Of a stretch of DNA of 64,000 nt, positions 33,860 to 43,410 are shown piece after piece. A program made the position numbers and the translations under genes. The notes beneath the pieces are model-generated. The model was not told the origin of the DNA. It made no database searches and saw only the letters and a list, made by a program, of their open reading frames with translations. Position 1 is the stretch's first letter. Every line of letters starts with the position of its first letter. The DNA lies in the NCBI RefSeq assembly GCF_900102635.1, contig NZ_FMZQ01000005.1, positions 62,001-126,000 of the forward strand. The letters are read 5' to 3'. This DNA comes from Ectopseudomonas chengduensis. Its GTDB lineage: Bacteria > Pseudomonadota > Gammaproteobacteria > Pseudomonadales > Pseudomonadaceae.

Positions 33860-36800
33860 ATGGCGTTCTTTACGGCGGCCAGCAAAGCCGACTTCCAGCA
33901 CCAACTGCAAGCGGCCCTGGCACAGCACGTGAGTGAGCAGGCGCTGCCACAAGTAGCCCTATTCGCCGAACAGTTCTTCGGCATCATCGCCCTCGAGGAG
34001 TTGACCCAGCGGCGTCTGTCCGACCTGGTCGGCTGCACCCTGTCGGCCTGGCACATGCTGGAGCAGTTCGATCACGCCAAGCCGCAGGTGCGCACCTTCA
34101 ACCCCGATTACGAGAAGCACGGCTGGCAGTCCACCCACACGGCGGTGGAAATCCTGCATGGCGACATCCCGTTCCTGGTCGACTCGGTGCGCATGGAACT
34201 CAATCGCCATGGCTACAGCATCCACACCCTGCAGAACAGCGTGTTCAGCGTGCGCCGCGACAAGAATGGCCAACTGCTGGAGATCCTGCCGCGTGGTACC
34301 CAGGGCGAGGGCGTGCTGCAGGAAGCGCTGATGTTCCTGGAAATTGACCGCTGCTCCAGCTCCGCCGAACTGAAAACCCTGGAGAGGGCCATTCACGAAG
34401 TCTTCAGTGACGTGCGCATGAGCGTCGCCGACTTCCAGCCGATGAAGGCCAAGGCACGCGAGCTGCTGGCCTGGCTGGATCGCGCCAAGCTCAAGGTGGA
34501 CAAGGCCGAACTGGATGAAATCAAGATCTACCTGAACTGGTTGCTGGACAACCACTTCACCTTCCTCGGCTACGAGGAATTCACCGTCGTGCCGACCGCC
34601 GATGGCGGCAGCATCGTCTACGACGAGAAATCCCTGCTCGGCCTGTCCAAGCGCCTGCGCACCGGCTTGTCCGCCGAGGAGCTGCACATCGAGCCTGAGG
34701 CGGTGGCCTACCTGCGCGAGCCGCAGCTGTTGTCCTTCGCCAAGGCTGCAGTGCCGAGCCGGGTGCACCGCCCGGCCTACCCGGATTTCGTTTCCATTCG
34801 TGAACTCGACGCCAAGGGCAACGTGGTCAAGGAATGCCGCTTCATGGGCCTGTACACCTCGGCGGTGTATGCCGAGAGCGTATGGAACATCCCCTACATC
34901 CGCCGCAAGGTGGACGTGATCAAGCAGCGCTCGGGCTTCGACAGCAGTGCTCACCTGGGCAAGGAACTGGCCCAGGTGCTGGAAGTGCTGCCGCGTGACG
35001 ACCTGTTCCAGACCCCGGTGGACGACCTGTTCAACACCGCGCTGTCCATCGTGCAGATTCAGGAGCGCAACAAGATTCGCGTGTTCCTGCGTCGCGATCC
35101 CTACGGCCGCTTCTGCTACTGCCTGGCCTACGTGCCGCGCGACGTCTATTCCACCGAAACCCGGATGAAGATCCAGCAGGTGCTGATGGAGCGTCTGCAG
35201 GCCACCGATTGCGAGTTCTGGACCTTCTTCTCCGAGTCGGTGCTGGCACGCGTGCAGTTCATCCTGCGCGTCGACCCGAAGAACAAGACCCAGATCGACC
35301 CCGTGCTTCTGGAGAAGGAGGTCATCCAGGCCTGCCGTTCGTGGAAGGACGACTACGCCAGCCTGATGGTCGAAAGCCTCGGCGAAGCCCAGGGCACCAA
35401 CGTCCTGGCCGAATTCCCCGGCGGCTTCCCGGCCGGTTACCGCGAGCGTTTCGCCCCGCACTCGGCGGTGGTGGACATGCAGCACCTGCTCAGCCTGAGC
35501 AACGACAAACCGCTGGTGATGAGCTTCTACCAGCCATTGGCCCAGACAGGGCAGCAACTGCACTGCAAGCTGTATCACGCCGATACACCGCTGCCGCTGT
35601 CCGACGTGCTACCGATTCTGGAGAACCTCGGCCTGCGCGTGCTCGGCGAGTTCCCCTACAAGCTGCGCCGCAATGACGGCCGCGAGTTCTGGATCCACGA
35701 CTTCGCCTTCACCTACGCCGAAGGCCTGGACGTCGACATCCAGCAGCTCAACGACACCCTGCAGGACGCCTTCATTCACATCGTCGGCGGCGATGCCGAG
35801 AACGATGCGTTCAACCGCCTGGTGCTGACCGCCGCCATGCCCTGGCGTGAAGTGGCGCTGCTGCGTGCCTACGCGCGCTACCTGAAGCAGATCCGCCTGG
35901 GCTTCGACCTCAGCTATATCGCTGCGACCCTGATCAACCACGCCAACATCGCCAAGGAGCTGGTGCGCCTGTTCCGCACCCGTTTTTACCTCGCGCGCAA
36001 GCTCACCGCCGAGGATCTGGAAGACAAGCAGCAGAAGCTCGAACAGGCCATCCTCGCCGCGCTGGACAACGTCGCCGTGCTCAACGAAGACCGCATCCTG
36101 CGTCGCTACCTGGACCTGATCAAAGCCACCCTGCGCACCAACTTCTTCCAGGCCGATGCCAGCGGTGCGGCCAAGTCCTATTTCAGCTTCAAACTCAGCC
36201 CGCGCCTGATCCCGGAGATTCCGCGGCCGGTGCCGAAGTTCGAGATTTTCGTCTACAGCCCGCGCGTCGAAGGTGTGCACCTGCGCTTCGGCGACGTGGC
36301 CCGCGGCGGCCTGCGCTGGTCGGACCGCGAGGAAGACTTCCGTACCGAGGTGCTCGGCCTGGTCAAGGCGCAGCAGGTGAAGAACGCGGTGATCGTGCCG
36401 ATGGGCGCCAAGGGCGGCTTCGTACCGCGCAAGATGCCGGTCGGCGGTTCGCGTGACGAGGTGATGGCCGAGGGTATTGCCTGCTACCGCATCTTCATCA
36501 GCGGCCTGCTGGATATCACCGACAACCTCAAGGAAGGCGAGGTAGTACCGCCGCAGAACGTGGTGCGTCACGACGCCGATGACCCCTATCTGGTGGTAGC
36601 GGCGGACAAGGGCACCGCGACCTTCTCCGACATCGCCAACGGCATCGCCGCCGAATATGACTTCTGGCTCGGTGACGCCTTCGCCTCCGGCGGCTCGGCC
36701 GGCTACGACCACAAGGGCATGGGCATCACCGCCAAGGGCGCCTGGGTTTCGGTGCAGCGTCACTTCCGCGAGCGCGGCATTGACGTGCAGAAGGACAACG

Positions 36801-38701
36801 TCACCGTGATCGGCATCGGCGACATGGCCGGCGACGTGTTCGGCAACGGCCTGCTGCTGTCGGAAAGCCTGCAACTGGTAGCGGCCTTCAACCACATGCA
36901 TATCTTCATCGACCCGAACCCGGACGCCGCCAAGAGCTTCGTCGAGCGCAAGCGTTTGTTCGAGCTGCCGCGTTCGAGCTGGGCCGATTACGACGCCAAG
37001 CTGATTTCCGACGGTGGCGGCATCTTCCTGCGCAGCGCCAAGAGCATCGCCATCACCCCGCAGATGAAGGCGCGCTTCGACATCGCGGCCGACAAGCTGG
37101 CGCCTACCGAGCTGCTCAACGCGCTGCTCAAGGCACCGGTCGACCTGCTGTGGAACGGCGGCATCGGCACCTACGTGAAATCCAGCAAGGAAAGCCACGC
37201 CGACGTCGGCGACAAGGCCAACGACGCCCTGCGCGTGGACGGCCGTGAACTGCGCGCCAAGGTGGTAGGCGAGGGCGGCAACCTGGGCATGACCCAGCTT
37301 GGCCGTGTCGAGTTCGGCCTGCATGGCGGCGCCAGCAACACCGACTTCATCGACAACGCCGGTGGCGTGGACTGCTCCGACCACGAAGTGAACATCAAGA
37401 TCCTGCTCGGCGAGATCGTCTCCGCTGGCGACATGACCGGGAAGCAGCGCAACAAGCTGCTGGCCGAGATGACCGACGATGTGTCCGAGCTGGTGCTCGG
37501 CAACAACTACAAGCAGACCCAGGCGCTGTCGCTGGCCGAGCGCCGTGCCCGTGAGCGTGTCGGCGAGTACAAGCGCCTGATGAGCGCGCTGGAAAGCGCC
37601 GGCAAGCTCGACCGCGCGCTGGAGTTCCTGCCTTCGGACGAAGAACTGAACGAGCGCGCCACCAACGGCCAGGGCCTGACCCGGCCAGAGCTGTCGGTGC
37701 TGATCTCCTACAGCAAGATCGACCTCAAGGAGTCGCTGCTCAAGTCCCTGGTGCCGGACGATGAGTACCTGGCGCGCGAGATGGAAACCGCCTTCCCGGC
37801 GATCCTCACCGAGAAGTTCGGCGACACCATGCGTCGTCATCGCCTCAAGCGCGAGATCGTCAGCACGCAGATCGCCAACGACCTGGTCAACCATATGGGC
37901 ATCACCTTCGTGCAGCGCCTGAAGGAGTCCACCGGCATGAGCGCGGCCAACGTCGCCGGCGCCTACGTGATCGTGCGTGACCTGTTCCGCCTGCCGCACT
38001 GGTGGTCGCAGATCGAGGCGCTGGACTACAAGGTATCGGCCGATCTGCAACTGCAGTTGATGGACGAGCTGATGCGCCTGGGCCGTCGCGCTACCCGCTG
38101 GTTCCTGCGCAGCCGCCGTAACGAGCTGGATGCCGCGCGCGACGTGGCGCATTTCGCACCGCGTATCGAAGCGCTGGTCGGCCGTCTGGACGAACTGCTC
38201 GAGGGCCCGGCCCGCGAGCAGTGGCTGGCGCGCTACCAGAGCTTCGTCGAAGCCGGCACGCCGGAGGAGCTGGCCCGCGTGGTCGCCGGCACCAGCCATC
38301 TGTACACGTTGCTGCCGATCATCGAAGCGGCGGACGTCACCGGCAAGGATGCCAGTGAAGTGGCGACTGCCTACTTCGCCGTTGGCGGCTCCCTGGAGCT
38401 GTCCTGGTACCTGCAGCAGATCACCAGTCTGCCGGTGGAGAACAACTGGCAGGCGCTGGCCCGCGAGGCCTTCCGTGATGATCTGGACTGGCAGCAGCGT
38501 GCGATCACCGTGTCGGTGCTGCAGATGGCCGATGGTCCGCAGGAAATCGAAGCGCGCGTGGCCCTGTGGCTCGACCAGCATCAACGCCTGGTCGACCGCT
38601 GGAAGGCGATGCTGACCGAGCTGCGTTCGGCGACCGGCACCGACTACGCCATGTACGCGGTGGCCAACCGCGAGCTGATGGACCTGGCGCAAAGTGCCTG
38701 A
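33860..38701 (+). CDS. gdhB: NAD-specific glutamate dehydrogenase (large, GDH-180 type)
   Basis: Cytoplasmic enzyme of 1613 residues that oxidises L-glutamate to 2-oxoglutarate and ammonia with NAD. The large class has a long N-terminal part with ACT-like regulatory segments (about 1-600), a catalytic dehydrogenase core (about 700-1200) and a C-terminal helical domain. In the core, VPMGAKGGFVPRK contains the catalytic lysine region (MGAKGGF at 848-854), and VTVIGIGDMAGDVFGNGLL is the NAD-binding fold. Length is normal for Pseudomonas. The gene lies directly after the oxoproline module, whose product is glutamate; this may be chance synteny. The very long open frames on the opposite strand are antisense shadows caused by high GC. 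Confidence 0.96.
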   Translation: MAFFTAASKADFQHQLQAALAQHVSEQALPQVALFAEQFFGIIALEELTQRRLSDLVGCTLSAWHMLEQFDHAKPQVRTFNPDYEKHGWQSTHTAVEILHGDIPFLVDSVRMELNRHGYSIHTLQNSVFSVRRDKNGQLLEILPRGTQGEGVLQEALMFLEIDRCSSSAELKTLERAIHEVFSDVRMSVADFQPMKAKARELLAWLDRAKLKVDKAELDEIKIYLNWLLDNHFTFLGYEEFTVVPTADGGSIVYDEKSLLGLSKRLRTGLSAEELHIEPEAVAYLREPQLLSFAKAAVPSRVHRPAYPDFVSIRELDAKGNVVKECRFMGLYTSAVYAESVWNIPYIRRKVDVIKQRSGFDSSAHLGKELAQVLEVLPRDDLFQTPVDDLFNTALSIVQIQERNKIRVFLRRDPYGRFCYCLAYVPRDVYSTETRMKIQQVLMERLQATDCEFWTFFSESVLARVQFILRVDPKNKTQIDPVLLEKEVIQACRSWKDDYASLMVESLGEAQGTNVLAEFPGGFPAGYRERFAPHSAVVDMQHLLSLSNDKPLVMSFYQPLAQTGQQLHCKLYHADTPLPLSDVLPILENLGLRVLGEFPYKLRRNDGREFWIHDFAFTYAEGLDVDIQQLNDTLQDAFIHIVGGDAENDAFNRLVLTAAMPWREVALLRAYARYLKQIRLGFDLSYIAATLINHANIAKELVRLFRTRFYLARKLTAEDLEDKQQKLEQAILAALDNVAVLNEDRILRRYLDLIKATLRTNFFQADASGAAKSYFSFKLSPRLIPEIPRPVPKFEIFVYSPRVEGVHLRFGDVARGGLRWSDREEDFRTEVLGLVKAQQVKNAVIVPMGAKGGFVPRKMPVGGSRDEVMAEGIACYRIFISGLLDITDNLKEGEVVPPQNVVRHDADDPYLVVAADKGTATFSDIANGIAAEYDFWLGDAFASGGSAGYDHKGMGITAKGAWVSVQRHFRERGIDVQKDNVTVIGIGDMAGDVFGNGLLLSESLQLVAAFNHMHIFIDPNPDAAKSFVERKRLFELPRSSWADYDAKLISDGGGIFLRSAKSIAITPQMKARFDIAADKLAPTELLNALLKAPVDLLWNGGIGTYVKSSKESHADVGDKANDALRVDGRELRAKVVGEGGNLGMTQLGRVEFGLHGGASNTDFIDNAGGVDCSDHEVNIKILLGEIVSAGDMTGKQRNKLLAEMTDDVSELVLGNNYKQTQALSLAERRARERVGEYKRLMSALESAGKLDRALEFLPSDEELNERATNGQGLTRPELSVLISYSKIDLKESLLKSLVPDDEYLAREMETAFPAILTEKFGDTMRRHRLKREIVSTQIANDLVNHMGITFVQRLKESTGMSAANVAGAYVIVRDLFRLPHWWSQIEALDYKVSADLQLQLMDELMRLGRRATRWFLRSRRNELDAARDVAHFAPRIEALVGRLDELLEGPAREQWLARYQSFVEAGTPEELARVVAGTSHLYTLLPIIEAADVTGKDASEVATAYFAVGGSLELSWYLQQITSLPVENNWQALAREAFRDDLDWQQRAITVSVLQMADGPQEIEARVALWLDQHQRLVDRWKAMLTELRSATGTDYAMYAVANRELMDLAQSA

Positions 38702-38716
38702 GCCGTGCGCTGAAAG

Positions 38717-38753
38717 AAAAGAGCCCCGCCAAGTGCGGGGCTCTTTCTTTTTG
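38717..38753 (+). terminator. Terminator after gdhB
   Basis: Stem AAAGAGCCCCGC with GCGGGGCTCTTT, short loop, then a T-rich run. Strong intrinsic terminator 17 bp after the stop. Confidence 0.85.
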
Positions 38754-38775
38754 CTGCACTGCATTCACAGGCTTA

Positions 38776-38836
38776 CGTAGCCCGGATGAAATCCGGGGAA
38801 TTTGCCGACGATGTCCCGGATTGCATCCGGGCTACG
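38776..38836. repeat. REP-like palindromic repeat, family A
   Basis: CGTAGCCCGGATGAAATCCG and its inverted partner CGGATTGCATCCGGGCTACG with a 20-nt spacer. It lies between the convergent gdhB and bepA-like genes. Confidence 0.75.
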
Positions 38837-39023
38837 CACCCACGTTCTACGCAATGTGCTCCCCTCTCCCATTTATTGGGGGCACGCCTAGTGGAGAGGG
38901 GCTGGGGGAGAGGGCGGTAGCGCCGCGAGTCGTCTGTCTGTCGCGCTAGACGGAAATCCCAAGCCCGTATGCAATCCGGGATCAGGGAGGTAGGGCGCAC
39001 CGTGCGCACCGCCATGCTCCGGA
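38837..39023. other. Gene-free stretch with CT/GA-rich inverted repeat
   Basis: Nothing coding is seen. CTCCCCTCTCCC near 38860 and GGGGGAGAGGG near 38906 form an imperfect stem of the kind scattered in Pseudomonas intergenic regions. A related CTTCTCCCTCCGGGAGAAGG palindrome is at about 45802-45822 upstream of purC. Confidence 0.5.
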
Positions 39024-40457
39024 TCAGCGCAGTATCTGTTCGACCAGGCGCTTCTCCTCGGAGAGTTCGCGTTGACGGGCATCGATGCGTGAGGCCAGCT
39101 GGAAGTTGTTGCTGGCACGGCGCTTGGCGTAGTCCAGCTGTTCGATGGCCTGGTTGTAGTCGCCGACCAGGGCGAAGAACTCCGCGCGCGCCTGGTGCAG
39201 GCCGATGGTATTGCCGCTCAGGCCACGAACCTCGGCGACCTGGTACCAGACATCCGGGTCCTTGGCGCGGGTCTTGAGCAGGTCGTCCAGCGCGCGTTCG
39301 GCATCGGCGACGCGCTGCTGCTTGAGCAACAGGTCGATGTGTGTCTGCTGCAACGGATAGTTGCTCGGGTAGAGGCTGAGCAGGCGTTTCTGTCTGCGCT
39401 GTGCGGCATCCAGGCGATTGGCCGCCATATCCAGCTCGATCTGCGCCAGGTTGTAGGTGATGTCGTCCGGGGCCTTGCTCAGCAGCGGCGCCAGGGTTTC
39501 ACCAGCCTCGGCGAGTTGGCCGGTTTTCATCTGTGCCAGCACCAGGCCGTAGCGTGCGGCATCGAGGCCAGGGTTCTCGTCGAGCATGGCGCGGAAACGC
39601 TTGGCCGCAACGCCCGGCGTCTCTTCGTAGGTCAGTTGCACGCGGGCGCGCATCAACTGGTAGCGCAAGCTATCTTCGCGGCCCGTGGCCGGGTACTGCT
39701 CGGCGCGGTTGCGGGTGTCGGCAATACGCGATTCCGACACCGGGTGGGTCAGCAGGAATTCCGGCGGGCGGGCGTCGTAACGGTACTGACGCATCAGCCG
39801 TTCGAACATCAGCGGCATGGCGCGTGGGTCGTAGCCGGCCTTTTCCAGGTTGACCAGGCCAATGCGGTCGGCCTCCTGTTCGTTCTGTCGGGAGAAACGC
39901 CGTTGTTCCTGAATGGCAGCGGCCTGGGTCGACATGATCGCTGCCATGCCGGCATCGCCGGCGCCGGCCGCCGCGGCGACAATGCCGGCGAGCATGGCCG
40001 CCATCATGGGCAGCTGCATGCGTTGCTGGGCCTCGACGCCACGGGCGAAGTGGCGCTGCGACAAGTGCGCCAGTTCGTGCGCCATGACCGAGGCGTACTC
40101 GGCTTCGGTCTGGGCATAAAGGAACAGGCCACCGTTGACCCCGACGATCCCGCCGGGGGCGGCGAAGGCGTTGAGCTGCGGGCTGTTGAGCAACACGAAC
40201 TCCAGGCGGCGGTCCTGCAACTGGCTGGTTTCCGACAGGCGATAGACGCTGGACTCGACGAAATCCTTCAGTTGCGGGTCGTCCAGTTGCGAAACCTGAC
40301 CGCGCAGCAGGCCGAGCCAGGCACGGCCGAGCTGGTGTTCTTGCTGGGGCGAGACGATCGAGGAGCTGGCGTCGCCTAGCGACGGCAGGTCACTGGCACC
40401 CGTGTGGGCGGCGAACAGGCAGGCCAGCGTCAGCAGGGTGGGGCGCAGAAAAGTCAT
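39024..40457 (-). CDS. M48 family periplasmic metalloprotease with TPR domain (BepA-like)
   Basis: Protein of 477 residues starting at the ATG at 40457 (MTFLRPTLLTLACLFAAHTG, signal peptide). Peptidase domain at about 35-260 with the zinc site HELAH (127-131) and the third-ligand region NEQEADRIG (192-200). The C-terminal half (about 270-477) has TPR-like helical repeats. This is the BepA/YfgC architecture: a periplasmic chaperone-protease that clears stalled outer-membrane proteins such as LptD at the BAM complex. In P. aeruginosa the order M48 protease, TusA-like, PerM, Bcp, GcvR, DapA, BamC is the same (recalled). It is divergent from the TusA-like gene. Confidence 0.92.
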   Translation of the reverse strand: MTFLRPTLLTLACLFAAHTGASDLPSLGDASSSIVSPQQEHQLGRAWLGLLRGQVSQLDDPQLKDFVESSVYRLSETSQLQDRRLEFVLLNSPQLNAFAAPGGIVGVNGGLFLYAQTEAEYASVMAHELAHLSQRHFARGVEAQQRMQLPMMAAMLAGIVAAAAGAGDAGMAAIMSTQAAAIQEQRRFSRQNEQEADRIGLVNLEKAGYDPRAMPLMFERLMRQYRYDARPPEFLLTHPVSESRIADTRNRAEQYPATGREDSLRYQLMRARVQLTYEETPGVAAKRFRAMLDENPGLDAARYGLVLAQMKTGQLAEAGETLAPLLSKAPDDITYNLAQIELDMAANRLDAAQRRQKRLLSLYPSNYPLQQTHIDLLLKQQRVADAERALDDLLKTRAKDPDVWYQVAEVRGLSGNTIGLHQARAEFFALVGDYNQAIEQLDYAKRRASNNFQLASRIDARQRELSEEKRLVEQILR

Positions 40458-40565
40458 GCACTCAGGGCTCTCGGGCGGCAAAGGCGTTACTGTAGCCGGC
40501 CAGCTACCGCGCTGGCCAGGGTTGTGGCGGCTTGGGTATCCTAGCCGACCTATCAGGAGTAGACG

Positions 40566-40805
40566 ATGACAGACGTACCGGCTTTCGATGCTGAACTCGA
40601 TGCCTGCGGGCTGAACTGCCCGCTGCCCTTGCTCAAGGCCAAGCTCGAACTCAATCGCCTGGCCAGTGGCGCGGTGCTCAAGGTCAGCGCCACTGACGCC
40701 GGCTCGCAGCGTGACTTTCGCGCCTTCGCCAGCCTGGCCGGGCATGCGTTGCTGCATGAAGAACTCGAGGCAGGCGTTTACCGCTATTGGCTGCGCAAGG
40801 CCTGA
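40566..40805 (+). CDS. TusA-like sulfur carrier protein
   Basis: Small cytoplasmic protein of 79 residues with the family motif CPLP at 18-21, whose cysteine (C18) carries persulfide sulfur. The start ATG at 40566 follows TATCAGGAGTAGACG. A homologue in the same neighbourhood in P. aeruginosa (PA1006, recalled) affects molybdenum homeostasis and nitrate use, so a role in molybdenum cofactor sulfur transfer is plausible. It is divergent from the protease gene and is followed by the permease gene after 114 bp. Confidence 0.9.
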   Translation: MTDVPAFDAELDACGLNCPLPLLKAKLELNRLASGAVLKVSATDAGSQRDFRAFASLAGHALLHEELEAGVYRYWLRKA

Positions 40806-40919
40806 ACAGCTGTTGCAGCTTGAAACACATCCCCGTGGTCATTCATGCGCGGCGTGCGCCATTTTTCATGTGGCGGGCGTAGTGAAAGAACCGGCACTTC
40901 TCTGCGTTAAGGAATTCTG

Positions 40920-41984
40920 ATGGTCAAGGTTTTACGCGATTGGCTGCACCGCTACTTCTCCGACGAACAGGCGGTGGTGTTGGCGGTGCTGCTGGTACTG
41001 GGCTTTGCCGTGGTGCTGACGCTGGGCGGCATGCTCGCGCCGGTGCTGACCGGCCTGGTGCTGGCCTTTCTAATGCAGGGCCTGGTCAACGGCCTGGAGC
41101 GCCTGAGGGTGCCGCAGGCGCTGGCGGTCTGGCTGGTGTTCACCCTGTTCATGGGCGGCCTGACGGTGTTTTTGCTGGTGCTGATGCCGCTGCTCTGGCA
41201 ACAGTTGAGCACGCTGTTCAATGAACTGCCGCGTATGGCCGCCGAATGGCAATCGGTGTTCCTGCTGCTGCCGGAGCGTTACCCGAACCTGATCACCGAC
41301 GCGCAGGTCGTGCAACTGATCGACAGCATGCGCGGCGAAGCTGGCAAGTTTGGCCAGTGGGCGCTGTCGTTCTCCCTGTCCAGCCTGCCGATGCTGGTCA
41401 GCGTGATGATCTACCTGGTACTGGTGCCGATCCTGGTGTTCTTCTTCCTCAAGGACCGCGAGCAGATCGGCCAGTGGTTTCGCAGCTACCTGCCGCGCGA
41501 GCGCTCACTGATTACCCAGGTGGCGCAGGAAATGAACCAGCAGATCGCCAACTACATCCGTGGCAAGTTCATCGAGATCATCATCTGCGGCGTGGTCACC
41601 TATATCGCCTTCGCCTACCTGGGCCTCAATTACGCCGCGCTGCTGGCCTTGCTGGTCGGCCTGTCGGTGGTGGTGCCTTATATCGGCGCGGTGGTGGTGA
41701 CCGTGCCGGTGGCGCTGATCGGCCTGTTCCAGTGGGGCTGGAGCGATCAGTTCCTCTATTTGATGGTGGTCTACGGCATCATCCAGGCGCTCGATGGCAA
41801 CGTGCTGGTGCCGCTGCTGTTCTCCGAGGCTGTCAACCTGCATCCGGTGGCGATCATCTGCGCGGTGCTGCTGTTCGGCGGGCTGTGGGGCTTCTGGGGT
41901 GTGTTCTTCGCCATTCCGCTGGCGACCCTGTTCAAGGCCGTGATCAACGCCTGGCCGCGTACCGAGCCGGTGTCCGCCGAATAA
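40920..41984 (+). CDS. AI-2E/PerM family permease
   Basis: Inner-membrane protein of 354 residues with about eight helices: two closely spaced helices at 18-50, one at 62-85, a central soluble segment (about 90-150), and then helices to the C-terminus. The motif PYIGAVVVTVPVALIGLFQW is typical of the family. Members include the AI-2 exporter TqsA and E. coli PerM; the substrate here is unknown. It converges with bcp across a shared terminator. Confidence 0.88.
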   Translation: MVKVLRDWLHRYFSDEQAVVLAVLLVLGFAVVLTLGGMLAPVLTGLVLAFLMQGLVNGLERLRVPQALAVWLVFTLFMGGLTVFLLVLMPLLWQQLSTLFNELPRMAAEWQSVFLLLPERYPNLITDAQVVQLIDSMRGEAGKFGQWALSFSLSSLPMLVSVMIYLVLVPILVFFFLKDREQIGQWFRSYLPRERSLITQVAQEMNQQIANYIRGKFIEIIICGVVTYIAFAYLGLNYAALLALLVGLSVVVPYIGAVVVTVPVALIGLFQWGWSDQFLYLMVVYGIIQALDGNVLVPLLFSEAVNLHPVAIICAVLLFGGLWGFWGVFFAIPLATLFKAVINAWPRTEPVSAE

Positions 41985-42036
41985 GGCGTCGATGGCAAAG
42001 GCTGTGCCTGGAATAAGGGTTCCAGCGCGGCCTTGC

Positions 42037-42109
42037 GTAGGAGCCCCGCCCCGGGGCGAAGCTCGTCAATTGCGCGCCATCCATGTTCGCGGCGGGGCGC
42101 CGCTCCTAC
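42037..42109. repeat. REP-like palindromic repeat, family B
   Basis: GTAGGAGCCCCGCCCCGGGG and GGCGGGGCGCCGCTCCTAC enclose a 35-nt centre. Same family as 7970-8027 and 15866-15977. Confidence 0.7.
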
Positions 42110-42175
42110 AAATACGGCGCGTAGATGCTTGGCTGAGCGCCGGGTTTTGCACAGCTCAAACCAGGCTACCTCCAA

Positions 42176-42214
42176 ACAAAAACGCCGCGACTGCCATTGG
42201 CCGTCGCGGCGTTT
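42176..42214. terminator. Bidirectional terminator between the permease gene and bcp
   Basis: Stem AACGCCGCGAC/GTCGCGGCGTT (42181-42191 and 42203-42213) with A-rich left and T-rich right flanks. It serves both convergent genes. Confidence 0.8.
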
Positions 42215-42232
42215 CATGTGCAGGGCAGGGGG

Positions 42233-42706
42233 TCAGCCTTTGTTCAGGGCTTCGGCGGCTGCCAGCACCTTGTCGACATGGCCGGCGACCTTGACGTTGC
42301 GCCACTCTTCACGCAACACGCCGTCCTTATCAATGAGGAAGGTACTGCGCACGATGCCCATGTATTCCTTGCCGTAGTTCTTCTTCAACTGGTACACGCC
42401 GAACAGGTCGCACAGTTGGTGCTCTTCGTCGCTGATCAGCTCGAAGGGGAACGCCTGCTTGCACTTGAAGCTTTCGTGCTTCTTCAGGCTGTCCATCGAC
42501 ACGCCGAAGATCAGCGTGTTGGCCGCCTTGAACTGCTCGAAGCGAGCGCTGAAGTCCATACCCTCGGTGGTGCAGCCCGGGGTCGCGTCCTTCGGGTAGA
42601 AATACAGCACGACCTGCTGGCCCTTGAGGTCGGACAGCTTTACCTGCTGGCCACTGGTGGCCTCGGCCTGGAAGTCGGCAACGGCTTTGTCGAGTTCAAC
42701 GGGCAT
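42233..42706 (-). CDS. bcp: Peroxiredoxin Bcp/PrxQ (thioredoxin-dependent thiol peroxidase)
   Basis: Protein of 157 residues from the ATG at 42706 (MPVELDKAVADFQAEATSG), preceded by GAAGGAGTTTCC. An upstream in-frame ATG reaches toward the repeat and was rejected. The peroxidatic cysteine is C45 in ATPGCTTEGMDF. The E. coli-type resolving cysteine five residues later is absent; further cysteines are C82 and C99, so disulfide formation may be of the C45-C82 type known for some PrxQ proteins, or the enzyme may work as a 1-Cys form. It reduces hydroperoxides in the cytoplasm. Confidence 0.93.
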   Translation of the reverse strand: MPVELDKAVADFQAEATSGQQVKLSDLKGQQVVLYFYPKDATPGCTTEGMDFSARFEQFKAANTLIFGVSMDSLKKHESFKCKQAFPFELISDEEHQLCDLFGVYQLKKNYGKEYMGIVRSTFLIDKDGVLREEWRNVKVAGHVDKVLAAAEALNKG

Positions 42707-42740
42707 GGAAACTCCTTCATTTAGAGGTTGTCGGCGATCT

Positions 42741-42854
42741 CGCGAGCTAGAGCCATGCAAGGCAGAAACAGGTGAGGCCGCGGAGTTTACGAGTTGTAAA
42801 TGAGCAGGCCGAACCTGTTTCTAACGCAGCAGGGCCGACGCGCAGCAGATCGTC
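42741..42854 (+). repeat. Structured 115-bp repeat, copy 2
   Basis: Second copy of the element at 12131-12245. The central stems are AGAAACAGGT (42764-42773) with ACCTGTTTCT (42813-42822), GGCC with GGCC, and TTTAC with GTAAA. Each differs from copy 1 yet still pairs, while the outer flanks are nearly identical. It ends exactly at the gcvR stop codon. Confidence 0.75.
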
Positions 42855-43410
42855 ATGGATTCTGCGGGCGCCAGGGTTCGATCAAGGCATCAAGATTCAG
42901 CGCATCGGCGAAATCCAGGAACTGATCGCGCAGCCAGCTGATCTGTGTGCCGGCCGGCAGCGTCACGGTCAGGGTGGCGTTGAGCATGGTGCCGCCGGTC
43001 TGCGGCGCCTGGTAGGTGTCGCAGGTCAGGGCTTCCAGCTCGACGCGGTGGTCGATGAAGAACTGGCATAGCTCGTTGAGAATGTCCGGGCGGTACACCG
43101 CGCTGACGTAAGCTACATATGGCAGCGCCTGCGGGCGCACCTCGGCGGCAGCGCTGCGCGCCAGATCCACGCTGAAATCATGCTTCTTGGCCAGCAGCGG
43201 CAGGCTCGACTCCAGGCGCGCCAGGGCATCCCAGCTACCGGACACCTGCAGCACCAGGGCGCTGAATTCACCGTGACGGCTCAGGCGAGTGCTGATCACC
43301 GCACAACGGTTCTCATGGCTGGTGCGGCTGAGCAGGTTGGTCAGGGCCATGGCATCGCGGCCGAGAGCGCTGATGACGAGGAATTGTTCGCGAACGAGGG
43401 GGGTGGACAT
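42853..43410 (-). CDS. gcvR: Glycine cleavage system transcriptional repressor GcvR (ACT domains)
   Basis: Protein of 185 residues made of two ACT-type domains (about 8-85 and 95-175), beginning MSTPLVREQFLVISALGRDA. GcvR binds glycine and in E. coli antagonises the GcvA activator of the glycine cleavage operon; a similar regulatory role is likely here. It is divergent from dapA (about 250 bp apart) and is followed on the same strand by bcp. Regulation of bcp with it is possible but the structured repeat lies between them. Confidence 0.88.
   Translation of the reverse strand: MSTPLVREQFLVISALGRDAMALTNLLSRTSHENRCAVISTRLSRHGEFSALVLQVSGSWDALARLESSLPLLAKKHDFSVDLARSAAAEVRPQALPYVAYVSAVYRPDILNELCQFFIDHRVELEALTCDTYQAPQTGGTMLNATLTVTLPAGTQISWLRDQFLDFADALNLDALIEPWRPQNP

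Noticed and set aside
33860..38701. Considered gdhB as part of the oxoproline operon
   Set aside because: A terminator follows the TRAP genes and the gap lacks the shared motif, so only a metabolic link, not co-transcription, is supported.
35609..38764. Open frame of 1051 codons on the minus strand opposite gdhB
   Set aside because: Antisense to a well-conserved gene in a GC-rich genome. The translation is low-complexity (rich in H, Q, R, V, A) with no domain.
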